Positions 1-6,714 of a DNA stretch of 6,714 nucleotides are shown here, piece after piece. The DNA comes from a bacterium. GTDB taxonomy: Bacteria; Bacillota_I; Bacilli_A; Acholeplasmatales; JAEDCM01. Each line of letters opens with the position of its first letter. Position 1 is the stretch's first letter. The notes below the pieces were generated by a model. That model had not been told where the DNA came from. It saw only the letters and a list, made by a program, of their open reading frames with translations, and searched no databases. A program made the translations under genes and the position numbers. The DNA lies in assembly GCA_024695185.1 (NCBI GenBank), contig JAILIR010000001.1, positions 1 through 6,714 on the forward strand, read 5' to 3'.

Positions 1-346
1 TAACGATAAATATTTAGGAACTTATAACTTGTTAAATAGGCTTAAAGAAGAATATGATGATTTATATTATGTAATTGGCTCAGACAATTTAATAAACTTA
101 GATAAGTGGATTGACTATAAAGATTTATTAAGAGACTTTAAATTCATTGTTTTTAATAGGCACAATAGAGATTTACAAGAAATAATCATGGATAAATATC
201 CTGATTATAAATCACATTTTTTAATCATTGAAATTGATTATGAAATCTCTAGTACTGAATTTAGAGAAACATTAAATAAAGATTTAATTCCAGAAGATGT
301 CTACAAATACATTGTAGATAATAAATTATATGGGGTGATAAAATGA
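1..346 (+). CDS. nadD: Nicotinate-nucleotide adenylyltransferase NadD, 3' part
   Basis: NadD transfers AMP from ATP to nicotinate mononucleotide, giving nicotinate adenine dinucleotide (NaAD), the penultimate step of cytoplasmic NAD+ synthesis. The reading frame is open from base 2, so the gene begins upstream of the window; 114 residues are visible. An in-frame TTG at 29 is not the start, because family-like sequence (GTYN before LLNRL) continues before it. Seen: the VIGSDNL strand-loop near visible residues 24-30, followed by a conserved Trp (W36), the nucleotidyltransferase signature ISSTEFR at visible residues 82-88 (bases 245-265), and a typical C-terminal helix ending IPEDVYKYIVDNKLYG. 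The ATP-binding GxFxPxHxGH motif would lie in the missing N-terminal ~80 residues (the family is usually about 190-200 aa). The TGA stop overlaps the nadE ATG in an ATGA junction, so the two consecutive NAD enzymes are probably translationally coupled. Confidence 0.93.
   Translation, partial: NDKYLGTYNLLNRLKEEYDDLYYVIGSDNLINLDKWIDYKDLLRDFKFIVFNRHNRDLQEIIMDKYPDYKSHFLIIEIDYEISSTEFRETLNKDLIPEDVYKYIVDNKLYGVIK
332..338 (+). promoter_or_regulatory. Ribosome binding site of nadE
   Basis: GGGGTGA lies 4 bases before the nadE ATG and resembles the 3' part of the consensus AGGAGGTGA. It sits inside the last codons of nadD (G-V-I) and supports the ATG at 343 as the nadE start. Confidence 0.6.
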
Positions 347-2178
347 AAAATGGATTTTTAAAACTAGCAAATGTAACTCCTAAAGTATATTTAGGTAGTG
401 TAGTTGATAATGTTAATGAAATTAAAAAAGCTCTAAAAAAAGTTGATGCTGATATTGTAACTTTCCCTGAGCTTGCTATAACTGGCTATTCTTTAGGTGA
501 TTTATTTTATGCAAATGACATCATTAATGAAGCAGAATTAGCAGTTAAAGAGTTTTTAAATACAAACACATTTAAAGGAATTGTTATAATGGGTGCGCCT
601 ATTAAAATTGATAATGCCTTATTTAATTGTGCTCTTGTTATTCAAAATGATGTTATTTTAGGTATCGTACCTAAATCATTCTTACCTAACATGGGTGAAT
701 TTAGAGAAAAAAGATGGTTTAAAACAGATTATGACTTTGATACAGTAGTATATGCTGATTTAGAAGTACCATTTGGTAATATCATATTTGCTGATGAATT
801 TAATAAGATTAAATTTGGTGTAGAAATTTGTTATGATATGTTTGCTCCTATTTCTATGTCTAGCATTTATTCTATTAATGGATGTAACTTAATCTTTAAT
901 ATCGCAGCTAGTGATGAAGTATATGGAAAAGATGAATCAAGAAGAAACTTTATTGCATCTAAATCTAAAGAGTGTTGTTGTATATATTCATATACATCAA
1001 CTGGTTTAACTGATTCAACAAGTAGCTGTATATTTGGCGGAGCAAGAGTAGTTGCTCAAAATGGTAAGATTTTAAATAGCGCTAAGCTATATCAACTTGA
1101 TACAGATATAATGTATACAATTTGTGATATCGATAAAATTAATTATGCTAGAGATAGATTCATTGCCCTAAATGATTCTATAGGTATTGTTGATACTTAT
1201 ATGCAAAATGTATATTTCACTTTAGGTGAAAAGGAATACTTACCTAAGATAGATTCAACTCCTTATGTACCTAAAGAAAATATTAAAGAATCATTTGAAA
1301 CTATAGCTAATATAATGGAATTAGCTCTAGCAAGAAGAATAGAAGTAACTAACTCAAAGAGTGTTATAGTAGGTATATCAGGTGGTCTTGATTCTACACT
1401 TGCTTTACTATCTGCGTATAAAGCATTTAAACGTTTAAAAAGAGATTTAAAAGATATTATTGCAATTACTATGCCAGGTTTAGGTACTAGCACTAGAACT
1501 AAGACTAATGCGGATGTATTAATGGAAAAACTAGGTGTAACACGTAGAGAAATATCAATAGAAAAGGCTGTATTAAGCCATTTTGAAGATATTAATCATG
1601 ATAAAGATAATTTAAATGTAACTTATGAGAATGCTCAAGCTAGAATTCGTACATTAATTTTAATGGATGTAGCTAATGATAATAATGGTATTGTATTAGG
1701 CACAGGTGATATGTCTGAAATAGCTTTAGGTTGGGCTACTTATAATGGAGATCAAATGAGTATGTATAATGTTAATTCAAATATTCCAAAGACTTTAGTT
1801 AAGTTTATGGTTAAATGTTATGCAGATTATGAATTTAAAGATTGTAAATCTACATTATATGACATTATAGATACACCTATATCTCCTGAGCTTAAGAAAG
1901 ATCAAAAGACAGAAGATACTGTTGGAAAATATGAAATTAATGATTTCATTTTATATAACTATTTAGAAAATGGTTATACAGTTGAAAAGATTAATTATTT
2001 ACTTGGAAAAGCTTTTGATATTGATGGCACTAGCTATATTAAAAATTTCTTTAATAGATTTTATAGTCAACAATTTAAGAGAGAAGCTTCTCCTGATGGA
2101 ATAAGAGTATTTGATATGGCATTAGATCCTAGAAGTGGATTTGTTATGCCAAGTGATGTATTAAGGAGAATAAAATAA
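343..2178 (+). CDS. nadE: Glutamine-dependent NAD+ synthetase NadE (glutaminase + synthetase fusion)
   Basis: This enzyme amidates NaAD to NAD+ using ATP and ammonia released from glutamine, the final step of NAD+ synthesis. The 611 residues hold two domains. Residues about 5-290 are a nitrilase-type glutaminase with the Glu-Lys-Cys triad: E43 in TFPELAITGY, K111 in IVPKSFLPN, C163 in GVEICYD. Residues about 315-611 are the PP-loop synthetase: SGGLDST at 346-352 binds the ATP pyrophosphate, followed by YENAQARIR (428-436), GTGDMSE (453-459), GDQMSMYNVN (469-478), TPISPEL (511-517) and SPDGIRVFD (583-591). The fused architecture means glutamine, not free ammonia, is the expected nitrogen donor; ammonia-only NadE proteins are about 270 aa. 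Length is a little under the 679 aa I recall for the mycobacterial enzyme. The nadD stop overlaps its start and its TAA overlaps the mnmA start by one base. Odd but minor: three consecutive cysteines at 211-213. No key residue appears lost. Confidence 0.97.
   Translation: MKNGFLKLANVTPKVYLGSVVDNVNEIKKALKKVDADIVTFPELAITGYSLGDLFYANDIINEAELAVKEFLNTNTFKGIVIMGAPIKIDNALFNCALVIQNDVILGIVPKSFLPNMGEFREKRWFKTDYDFDTVVYADLEVPFGNIIFADEFNKIKFGVEICYDMFAPISMSSIYSINGCNLIFNIAASDEVYGKDESRRNFIASKSKECCCIYSYTSTGLTDSTSSCIFGGARVVAQNGKILNSAKLYQLDTDIMYTICDIDKINYARDRFIALNDSIGIVDTYMQNVYFTLGEKEYLPKIDSTPYVPKENIKESFETIANIMELALARRIEVTNSKSVIVGISGGLDSTLALLSAYKAFKRLKRDLKDIIAITMPGLGTSTRTKTNADVLMEKLGVTRREISIEKAVLSHFEDINHDKDNLNVTYENAQARIRTLILMDVANDNNGIVLGTGDMSEIALGWATYNGDQMSMYNVNSNIPKTLVKFMVKCYADYEFKDCKSTLYDIIDTPISPELKKDQKTEDTVGKYEINDFILYNYLENGYTVEKINYLLGKAFDIDGTSYIKNFFNRFYSQQFKREASPDGIRVFDMALDPRSGFVMPSDVLRRIK
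2163..2168 (+). promoter_or_regulatory. Ribosome binding site of mnmA
   Basis: AAGGAG within the last codons of nadE, 9 bases before the ATG at 2178. It supports this start, which shares one base with the nadE TAA stop (TAATG), an arrangement suited to translational re-initiation. Confidence 0.75.
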
Positions 2179-3296
2179 TGAAAGTAATATTAGGATTATC
2201 AGGTGGAGTTGATTCAGCTGTAGCTGCGATAAATTTAATAAATGATGGCTATGAAGTTGAAGGCGCATTTATGCGTAACTGGGACTCTATGCTTAATAAT
2301 GACATCTTAGGTAATCCTAATGACTTTAATGATGTTTGTCCACAAGAAAAGGACTATATGGATGCTTTAGATGTTGCGAACAAATTAGGCATCAAATTAC
2401 ATAGAATAGATTTTGTAAGTGAATATTGGGATAAAGTATTTTCATACTTTTTAGAGGAATATAAAAAGGGTAGAACACCTAACCCTGATATTTTATGTAA
2501 TAAAGAAATCAAATTTAAGTGCTTTTTAGATTTTGCGATGAAACAAAATGCAGATTATATAGCAATGGGTCATTATGCTAATGTTAAGCATACTGATCAT
2601 GGTTCTTATTTGCTTCGCGCAAAAGATAACAATAAAGACCAAACATATTTCTTGTGCCAATTAACTAGCGATCAGTTAGATAAAGCACTATTTCCAATAG
2701 GAGATATGATAAAACCTGATGTAAGAAAAAAAGCACTAGAATATAATTTAAATGTTGCGAAAAAGAAAGATTCTACAGGCATTTGTTTTATAGGTGAAAG
2801 AAGATTTAATGAATTCTTATCTAATTATCTACCTGCTAAACCTGGTAATATGGTTTTACTTGATGGAACTGTTATGGGGAGACATGACGGGTTAATGTAT
2901 TATACTATAGGGCAACGTAAAGGTATAAAGATAGGTGGATTAAATAATTTTGATAATGATGCTTGGTTTGTACTAGGTAAAAACCTAGAAAAAAATGAGC
3001 TTATAATAGGCCAAGGCTTTGATAATGAATACCTATATTCAAATAGGTGTATACTTGAAAATGTTAATTTTATTAATGGAGAATACCTTGGAAAATGTAC
3101 AGCTAAGTTTAGATATCGTCAACCTGATAATGATGTAGAAATCTCATATTTAGGCGATAATTTATATGAAGTAAAATACGATCATGTAAGAGCCGTAACT
3201 CCAGGACAAGCTTGTGTACTTTATAATGGGGAAATTTGTCTTGGTGGTGGAACTATAAAAGAAGTATTTATGAACGAAGAAAAAAGAATGTATTAA
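2178..3296 (+). CDS. mnmA: tRNA-specific 2-thiouridylase MnmA
   Basis: MnmA activates C2 of the wobble uridine U34 of tRNA-Lys, -Glu and -Gln by adenylation and inserts sulfur, giving 2-thiouridine. The sulfur comes from a cysteine desulfurase, directly or by relay; none is encoded in this window. Length, 372 aa, is normal. Seen: an N-terminal PP-loop SGGVDS at 8-13; catalytic cysteine C107 in TPNPDILCNKEIKF; AMGHYA at 129-134; KDQTYFL at 153-159; second catalytic (persulfide) cysteine C203 in DSTGICFIGER; YTIGQRKG at 242-249; and a C-terminal beta-barrel with RAVTPGQACVLYNGEICLGG (338-357). Both cysteines are present, so it should be active. The segment between RNWD (33-36) and CPQEKDY (54-60) is about ten residues longer than in the B. 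subtilis protein as I remember it, and adds cysteine C54. It starts immediately on the nadE stop and lies 11 bases before sbcD. Confidence 0.97.
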   Translation: MKVILGLSGGVDSAVAAINLINDGYEVEGAFMRNWDSMLNNDILGNPNDFNDVCPQEKDYMDALDVANKLGIKLHRIDFVSEYWDKVFSYFLEEYKKGRTPNPDILCNKEIKFKCFLDFAMKQNADYIAMGHYANVKHTDHGSYLLRAKDNNKDQTYFLCQLTSDQLDKALFPIGDMIKPDVRKKALEYNLNVAKKKDSTGICFIGERRFNEFLSNYLPAKPGNMVLLDGTVMGRHDGLMYYTIGQRKGIKIGGLNNFDNDAWFVLGKNLEKNELIIGQGFDNEYLYSNRCILENVNFINGEYLGKCTAKFRYRQPDNDVEISYLGDNLYEVKYDHVRAVTPGQACVLYNGEICLGGGTIKEVFMNEEKRMY

Positions 3297-3301
3297 GGAG
3301 G
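3295..3301 (+). promoter_or_regulatory. Ribosome binding site of sbcD, decides the start
   Basis: AAGGAGG, the strongest Shine-Dalgarno match in the window, begins inside the mnmA TAA and ends 6 bases before the ATG at 3308. It fixes the sbcD start there rather than at an in-frame TTG at 3236, deep inside mnmA, which would add 24 unrelated residues. Confidence 0.85.
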
Positions 3302-3307
3302 GAGCTT

Positions 3308-4405
3308 ATGAAGATATTACATACAGCAGATCTACATTTAGGTAAGATGCTAAATGGATATTCATTACTAGAAGATCAAGAATATATCATTAAGAAAATT
3401 GAAGATATTATTTTAGCTAATAATGTAGATGTTGTTGTTATTGCTGGTGATATCTTCGATAGAGCAATCGCAAGTAAGGAAGCACTAGACTTATTTGGTG
3501 ATTTCTTAAACTTCTTAAATAAGAATAAAAAATATCTAATTTCTATACTTGGTAATCATGATGGTGATAGAGTTGCATATTTAAATCACATTTTAAAATA
3601 CAATAATATCCACATCATTGATGAACCACAAAAAGTAAAAATAGATAATTGTATTTTTAGTTGTATTCCTTATAGAAACATTCATCAATTTAAAGATTAC
3701 TATAATGAAGATTTTAAAACACTAGAAGAAGCATATAAATATGTCTTAGATGACTTTGGTTACGATTCTAGTTGTTTTAATATGCTTGTTGCGCATGATT
3801 ATTTCACATACAATATGGAAAAATTAATCGAAAGTGAATCAGAGATTAATTATAATGTAGGTGGTTTAGATTACTTAGATGTTTTAATGTTTAAAGACTA
3901 TGATTATGTAGCACTAGGACATATGCATACAAGTCAGAAGGTTGGTTTAGATAATTTTAGATATAGTGGATCTATTCTAAAATATTCATTCTCTGAAGTT
4001 AATAGTAATAAAAGTGTAGTTATAGTTGATTCAGAAACTAAAGAATTTAATTTAGTGCCTTTAACTCCAAAAAGAGATTTAGTTGATATAAAAGGAACAG
4101 TTGAAGAATTGACTAATGAAGTCTTCTATAAAAACTATAATTATAAAACAGATTTCTTTAGAGCAATACTTCCAACAAATGAAGTTAATGCTTATTTTAG
4201 CCTAAAAGCAATCTATCCATATTTAATGGAAATAAAAATAGAGGAAGCTAAAGAGACTAAAAGAGTGTTAGAAAAGAAAATAGCTCAAGAAAAGGATTAT
4301 TTAGAATTATTTTCTATGTTTTATAACGAAATGGAAAATAAAGAAATATCTTTAGAAGAAAAAGAAATAGTTAAAAAATATCTTATAGGGGGTGGAGAAG
4401 AATGA
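3308..4405 (+). CDS. sbcD: DNA double-strand break repair nuclease subunit SbcD (Mre11 family)
   Basis: SbcD is the Mn2+-dependent phosphoesterase of the SbcCD complex, which cuts DNA hairpins, degrades double-stranded ends and removes protein-blocked ends. From the ATG at 3308 it is 365 aa, slightly shorter than the 390-400 aa of the B. subtilis and E. coli proteins. All metallophosphatase motifs are visible: ADLHLG with D8 and H10; AGDIFDR with D48; LGNHD with N83 and the catalytic H84; VAHDYF with H163; LGHMH with H205 and H207. Then comes the capping region (about 230-300) and a Glu/Lys-rich helical C terminus (about 305-365), where Mre11-family proteins contact the Rad50/SbcC coiled-coil base. 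The start is chosen because the conserved MKILHTADLHLG begins directly after a strong ribosome binding site. The stop overlaps the sbcC start by four bases (ATGA), consistent with co-translation of complex partners. Confidence 0.96.
   Translation: MKILHTADLHLGKMLNGYSLLEDQEYIIKKIEDIILANNVDVVVIAGDIFDRAIASKEALDLFGDFLNFLNKNKKYLISILGNHDGDRVAYLNHILKYNNIHIIDEPQKVKIDNCIFSCIPYRNIHQFKDYYNEDFKTLEEAYKYVLDDFGYDSSCFNMLVAHDYFTYNMEKLIESESEINYNVGGLDYLDVLMFKDYDYVALGHMHTSQKVGLDNFRYSGSILKYSFSEVNSNKSVVIVDSETKEFNLVPLTPKRDLVDIKGTVEELTNEVFYKNYNYKTDFFRAILPTNEVNAYFSLKAIYPYLMEIKIEEAKETKRVLEKKIAQEKDYLELFSMFYNEMENKEISLEEKEIVKKYLIGGGEE
4388..4397 (+). promoter_or_regulatory. Ribosome binding site of sbcC
   Basis: The purine-rich GGGGGTGGAG ends 4 bases before the ATG at 4402 and doubles as the codons for the SbcD tail (G-G-G-E). 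It supports the sbcC start and coupled translation of the two subunits. Confidence 0.6.
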
Positions 4406-6714
4406 AATTCTTAAAGCTTACTATGCAAGCATTTGGCCCTTATAAAGAAAAAGAGGTTATAGATTTTACAAATCTAAATAAGGATGGTTTATTTTTAATC
4501 ACAGGTCCTACAGGTAGTGGAAAGACATCAATTTTTGATGCGATTTGTTATGCCTTATATGGTTCACTAAGTAGTAGTAGTAGTTCTAAAGAGCGTATAC
4601 GTAGTAATTATGTTGATGAAAATACTCCTACATATATTGAATTAGAGTTTAGTCTATCAAATGAAAATTATCTAATTTATAGACGCCCTGATCAAAGAGC
4701 TTATAAAGCTGAAACTAATAGAGTTAGTAATATAAGCCATGAAGCAAGATTAGAATGTAATGGAAAATTAATATCTAGTAGTGTTAGTGAAATAGATAAT
4801 ATTATACCTAATTTATTTGGTTTAACATGCGATATGTTTAGACAAGTAGTTATGTTACCACAAAATGAGTTTCAAACATTACTACGCGCTAATACCACTG
4901 AAAGACAACCTGTATTTAGAAACATCTTTAAAACTAAACCACTATTTGATTTTCAAGAGCGCATTAAAAAAGATTGTGATATTAAAACAAAAGAGATTGA
5001 AGAAAAGGTTGCCATACTTAATACTTTAATATCTCATGTTGATGAAAGATATAAAGATTTAGATATCAAAATAATGCAAAATTATAATGATATCATTAAT
5101 GAAATTGATTCATTAAGTAGTGAGAAAGAGGCTCTACGAAGCGAAAAGAAGGAAAAGTATGATAATTTAGTTTTAAAGAATAAAGAGTTAAATGAAAAGT
5201 ATCAATCCCTTGAAAAACTAAACGAACAAATAGAAGAATATAATCTAGCAAAAATAGAATTAGATAAACTAAATAATGATAATCTAATAGCAAATTATAG
5301 AACTGTTTTAGAAAAATCTAATAATGCTTCTAGACTTAAAAAAGCTATGGAAGCACTAGATTTAGAAAAACAAAATATCACTAATTTAGAAGAAAGTATT
5401 AAAAATCTAGAGCTAGAAGAAAAAAGACAAAACGAAATCAAAAATGAATTTGCGACTAAAAAGCTAGAACTAGAAAATAATAGAAGTGATATAGAATCTA
5501 TTAGAGAAACTAGGATTAAGCTAAATCAAGAAAAAGAATCCGCATCAAAATTTAAAGAATTAAATGATTTATTCTTAAAGCTTGATGCTGATTTAAATGA
5601 CTATAATATAGATAGAGATAACTTTATTGAAGAAAAAGATGCTTTAAAAATAGATTTAGATAAACTAAATGAAGTTGTTAAAGACTTAGAAAGCAAATTA
5701 GAAAATGTATCTCAACTATATAAAGAAAAACAAGATAAGAAAGATGAATTGGATCACTTTAAAGACATTAAGAAAAAGCTTGAAAGTAAAATTGATTATA
5801 TCGAAAAGATAAGAGGCTTTGATGCTTCTATTAATGAGCTTAGAAGAGAAACGCTTGAATTATCTAATACAAAAGCTATAACTGAAAAGAAGCTAAAGCT
5901 TAATAGGGCATCTGAGTTTGCGCATAATTTAACTAATGGTATGCCTTGCCCTGTATGTGGAGCAACAGAACACCCTAATTTAGCTATTTTTGACTGCGAT
6001 GTCACACAAGATGATTATAATAAGATAGTATCTGATATCGCTAAAGCTAATGCGGATATGGATATGATTTATGCGAAGAAAAAAGAAGTTGTTGATGAAA
6101 GAATCAAAATTGAAGACTTCTTAGCGGAAGATCCACTAGTTAATGAATATGATTTAGATTTAGATAATATTGATGAATATATCGGTAACTACAACATGGC
6201 TATTAATGATTTGGATGAAAGAATTAATAGGCATAATGAAATAAATGAAGAATATTTAGCTGAAAAAGGAAAGCTAGATGAACTAAATGAAAAAATAAAT
6301 AAAATTGATGAAGATATCAAAAAAATAGATTTGGATAATGCAAATAGAGTTGAAGAATTAAATAAGACTAAAATTAAACTTGAATTATATCCTAATACAA
6401 GAAAACTTGAAGAAATTGAAGATGAAATTAATGCTCTAACAGAAAAGATTAATAACTTTGAAGCATTAGTTAAACAATATTCTACTGGTGAAGTAGATGC
6501 CTTAAATGAAATTATTGAAATAGGTAAAAAAGTTTCAAGTATTAAAAATGATATAAGCGCAGCTATTGCTAAAAAGGATGTATATCAAAAAGAAATAGAT
6601 GAATTAAAAGCTTTATTTAGTAGTGATGAAGAATTTAATTTATGTCTAAATACTAATTATGATGAAATAACAGAATATGTTAGAAATTATGATTCTAGAT
6701 ATGCTATTGCAACT
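4402..6714 (+). CDS. sbcC: Exonuclease SbcCD ATPase subunit SbcC (Rad50 family), 5' part
   Basis: SbcC is the SMC-like ATPase partner of SbcD; ATP binding and hydrolysis gate access of DNA to the nuclease. The frame is open for 771 codons to the window edge with no stop, so the C terminus is missing. Seen: an N-terminal ATPase lobe starting MKFLKLTMQAFGPYK, Walker A GPTGSGKT at 35-42, and a Q-loop region FRQVVMLPQNEF with Q148. A first coiled coil follows at about 181-513, rich in Lys, Glu, Asp, Asn and Leu and free of proline. The zinc hook CPVC has cysteines C516 and C519, followed by GATEHP as in other SbcC proteins; it pairs two molecules through one zinc ion. The returning coil occupies about 530-771. 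The signature (SGGE) motif, Walker B and D-loop must lie beyond the window. If the second arm matches the first, the full protein would be near 1,000-1,050 aa (inference). Odd points: Asn155 where LPQGEF is usual, a six-serine run at 57-62, and no tryptophan in the visible part. Confidence 0.96.
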   Translation, partial: MKFLKLTMQAFGPYKEKEVIDFTNLNKDGLFLITGPTGSGKTSIFDAICYALYGSLSSSSSSKERIRSNYVDENTPTYIELEFSLSNENYLIYRRPDQRAYKAETNRVSNISHEARLECNGKLISSSVSEIDNIIPNLFGLTCDMFRQVVMLPQNEFQTLLRANTTERQPVFRNIFKTKPLFDFQERIKKDCDIKTKEIEEKVAILNTLISHVDERYKDLDIKIMQNYNDIINEIDSLSSEKEALRSEKKEKYDNLVLKNKELNEKYQSLEKLNEQIEEYNLAKIELDKLNNDNLIANYRTVLEKSNNASRLKKAMEALDLEKQNITNLEESIKNLELEEKRQNEIKNEFATKKLELENNRSDIESIRETRIKLNQEKESASKFKELNDLFLKLDADLNDYNIDRDNFIEEKDALKIDLDKLNEVVKDLESKLENVSQLYKEKQDKKDELDHFKDIKKKLESKIDYIEKIRGFDASINELRRETLELSNTKAITEKKLKLNRASEFAHNLTNGMPCPVCGATEHPNLAIFDCDVTQDDYNKIVSDIAKANADMDMIYAKKKEVVDERIKIEDFLAEDPLVNEYDLDLDNIDEYIGNYNMAINDLDERINRHNEINEEYLAEKGKLDELNEKINKIDEDIKKIDLDNANRVEELNKTKIKLELYPNTRKLEEIEDEINALTEKINNFEALVKQYSTGEVDALNEIIEIGKKVSSIKNDISAAIAKKDVYQKEIDELKALFSSDEEFNLCLNTNYDEITEYVRNYDSRYAIAT
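4570..4584 (+). repeat. Trinucleotide microsatellite (AGT)5 within sbcC
   Basis: Five perfect AGT codons, followed by TCT, encode a run of six serines (residues 57-62) just after the Walker A helix. Gain or loss of a unit would keep the reading frame. The segment lies in a loop that varies between SbcC proteins, so length changes are likely tolerated. Confidence 0.8.

Noticed and set aside
29..31. TTG as the start of nadD
   Set aside because: The frame stays open to the window edge and the residues before it continue the NadD family pattern; the true start lies outside the window.
1263..1493. 76-codon minus-strand reading frame inside nadE
   Set aside because: It is antisense to the strongly conserved PP-loop region of nadE, has no recognisable family features, and is explained as a shadow of the real gene.
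2973..2988. Perfect 6-bp inverted repeat CTAGGT-AAAA-ACCTAG in mnmA
   Set aside because: It lies mid-gene, has no T-tract after the stem on either strand, and a 6-bp stem is weak in such AT-rich DNA; not a terminator.
3031..3048. Second 6-bp inverted repeat ACCTAT-ATTCAA-ATAGGT close to the first
   Set aside because: Same reasons: inside conserved coding sequence, low stability, no T-tract. Similarity to the first stem reflects frequent ACCTA/TAGGT codon strings (such as TTA GGT for Leu-Gly) seen all over the window.
3236..3307. Upstream TTG-initiated extension of sbcD by 24 residues (beginning MSWWWNYKRS)
   Set aside because: It overlaps the mnmA C-terminal coding region in another frame, resembles no SbcD N terminus, and the strong AAGGAGG lies just before the ATG at 3308, where conserved family sequence begins.
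5096..5293. 65-codon minus-strand reading frame, hydrophobic and rich in Leu/Tyr
   Set aside because: It is the complement of the Glu/Lys/Asn-rich coiled coil of sbcC, which naturally yields hydrophobic antisense codons; no support as a gene.
5796..6005. 69-codon minus-strand reading frame across the zinc-hook region
   Set aside because: It is antisense to the conserved CPVC hook and has no independent coding evidence.
4984..6714. Numerous near-repeats of GAA/AAA/TTA/GAT-rich words in sbcC
   Set aside because: They follow from the low-complexity Lys/Glu/Leu/Asp coiled-coil protein and A/T-ending codons; there is no regular unit or spacer as in CRISPR or tandem repeats.

Overview
The window is a tightly packed, AT-rich (very roughly 28-30% GC by eye) stretch with five consecutive genes, all on the + strand and with almost no intergenic DNA: 3' end of nadD, complete nadE, complete mnmA, complete sbcD, and the 5' two-thirds or so of sbcC, which runs off the right edge. 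Low GC, strong AGGAGG-type ribosome binding sites, A/T-ending codons, AGA-dominated arginine and the style of the proteins suggest a low-GC Bacillota (Bacilli or a relative of the Mollicutes/Erysipelotrichia that keeps the standard genetic code). All six tryptophans seen are TGG, no reading frame has an internal TGA, and two genes end at TGA, so the UGA=Trp code of Mycoplasma is unlikely. The lineage is an inference, not an identification.

Layout: 1-346 is the C-terminal part of nicotinate-nucleotide adenylyltransferase (NadD). 343-2178 is a 611-residue glutamine-dependent NAD+ synthetase (NadE) with an N-terminal nitrilase-type glutaminase and a C-terminal PP-loop synthetase domain. 2178-3296 is the tRNA 2-thiouridylase MnmA. 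3308-4405 is the nuclease subunit SbcD, and 4402-6714 is the ATPase/coiled-coil subunit SbcC, cut after its zinc hook and part of the returning coil. Junctions are a 4-base ATGA overlap (nadD/nadE), a 1-base TAATG overlap (nadE/mnmA), an 11-base gap (mnmA/sbcD) and a 4-base ATGA overlap (sbcD/sbcC). Each downstream gene has its own Shine-Dalgarno sequence. No promoter, terminator, RNA gene, mobile element, CRISPR array or antisense gene could be supported, and there is no gene-free stretch longer than 11 bases.

Functionally, nadD and nadE encode the last two steps of NAD+ synthesis (NaMN to NaAD to NAD+). MnmA thiolates the wobble uridine of Lys/Glu/Gln tRNAs. SbcC and SbcD form the bacterial Mre11-Rad50-type nuclease that processes DNA hairpins and blocked ends. 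The spacing argues for one polycistronic transcript with translational coupling, although the three activities have no obvious mechanistic link. I see no new system here. The points that merit a second look are the gene order, an Asn in place of the usual Gly just after the SbcC Q-loop region, an AGT microsatellite coding a serine run in SbcC, and an extra segment near the N terminus of MnmA.
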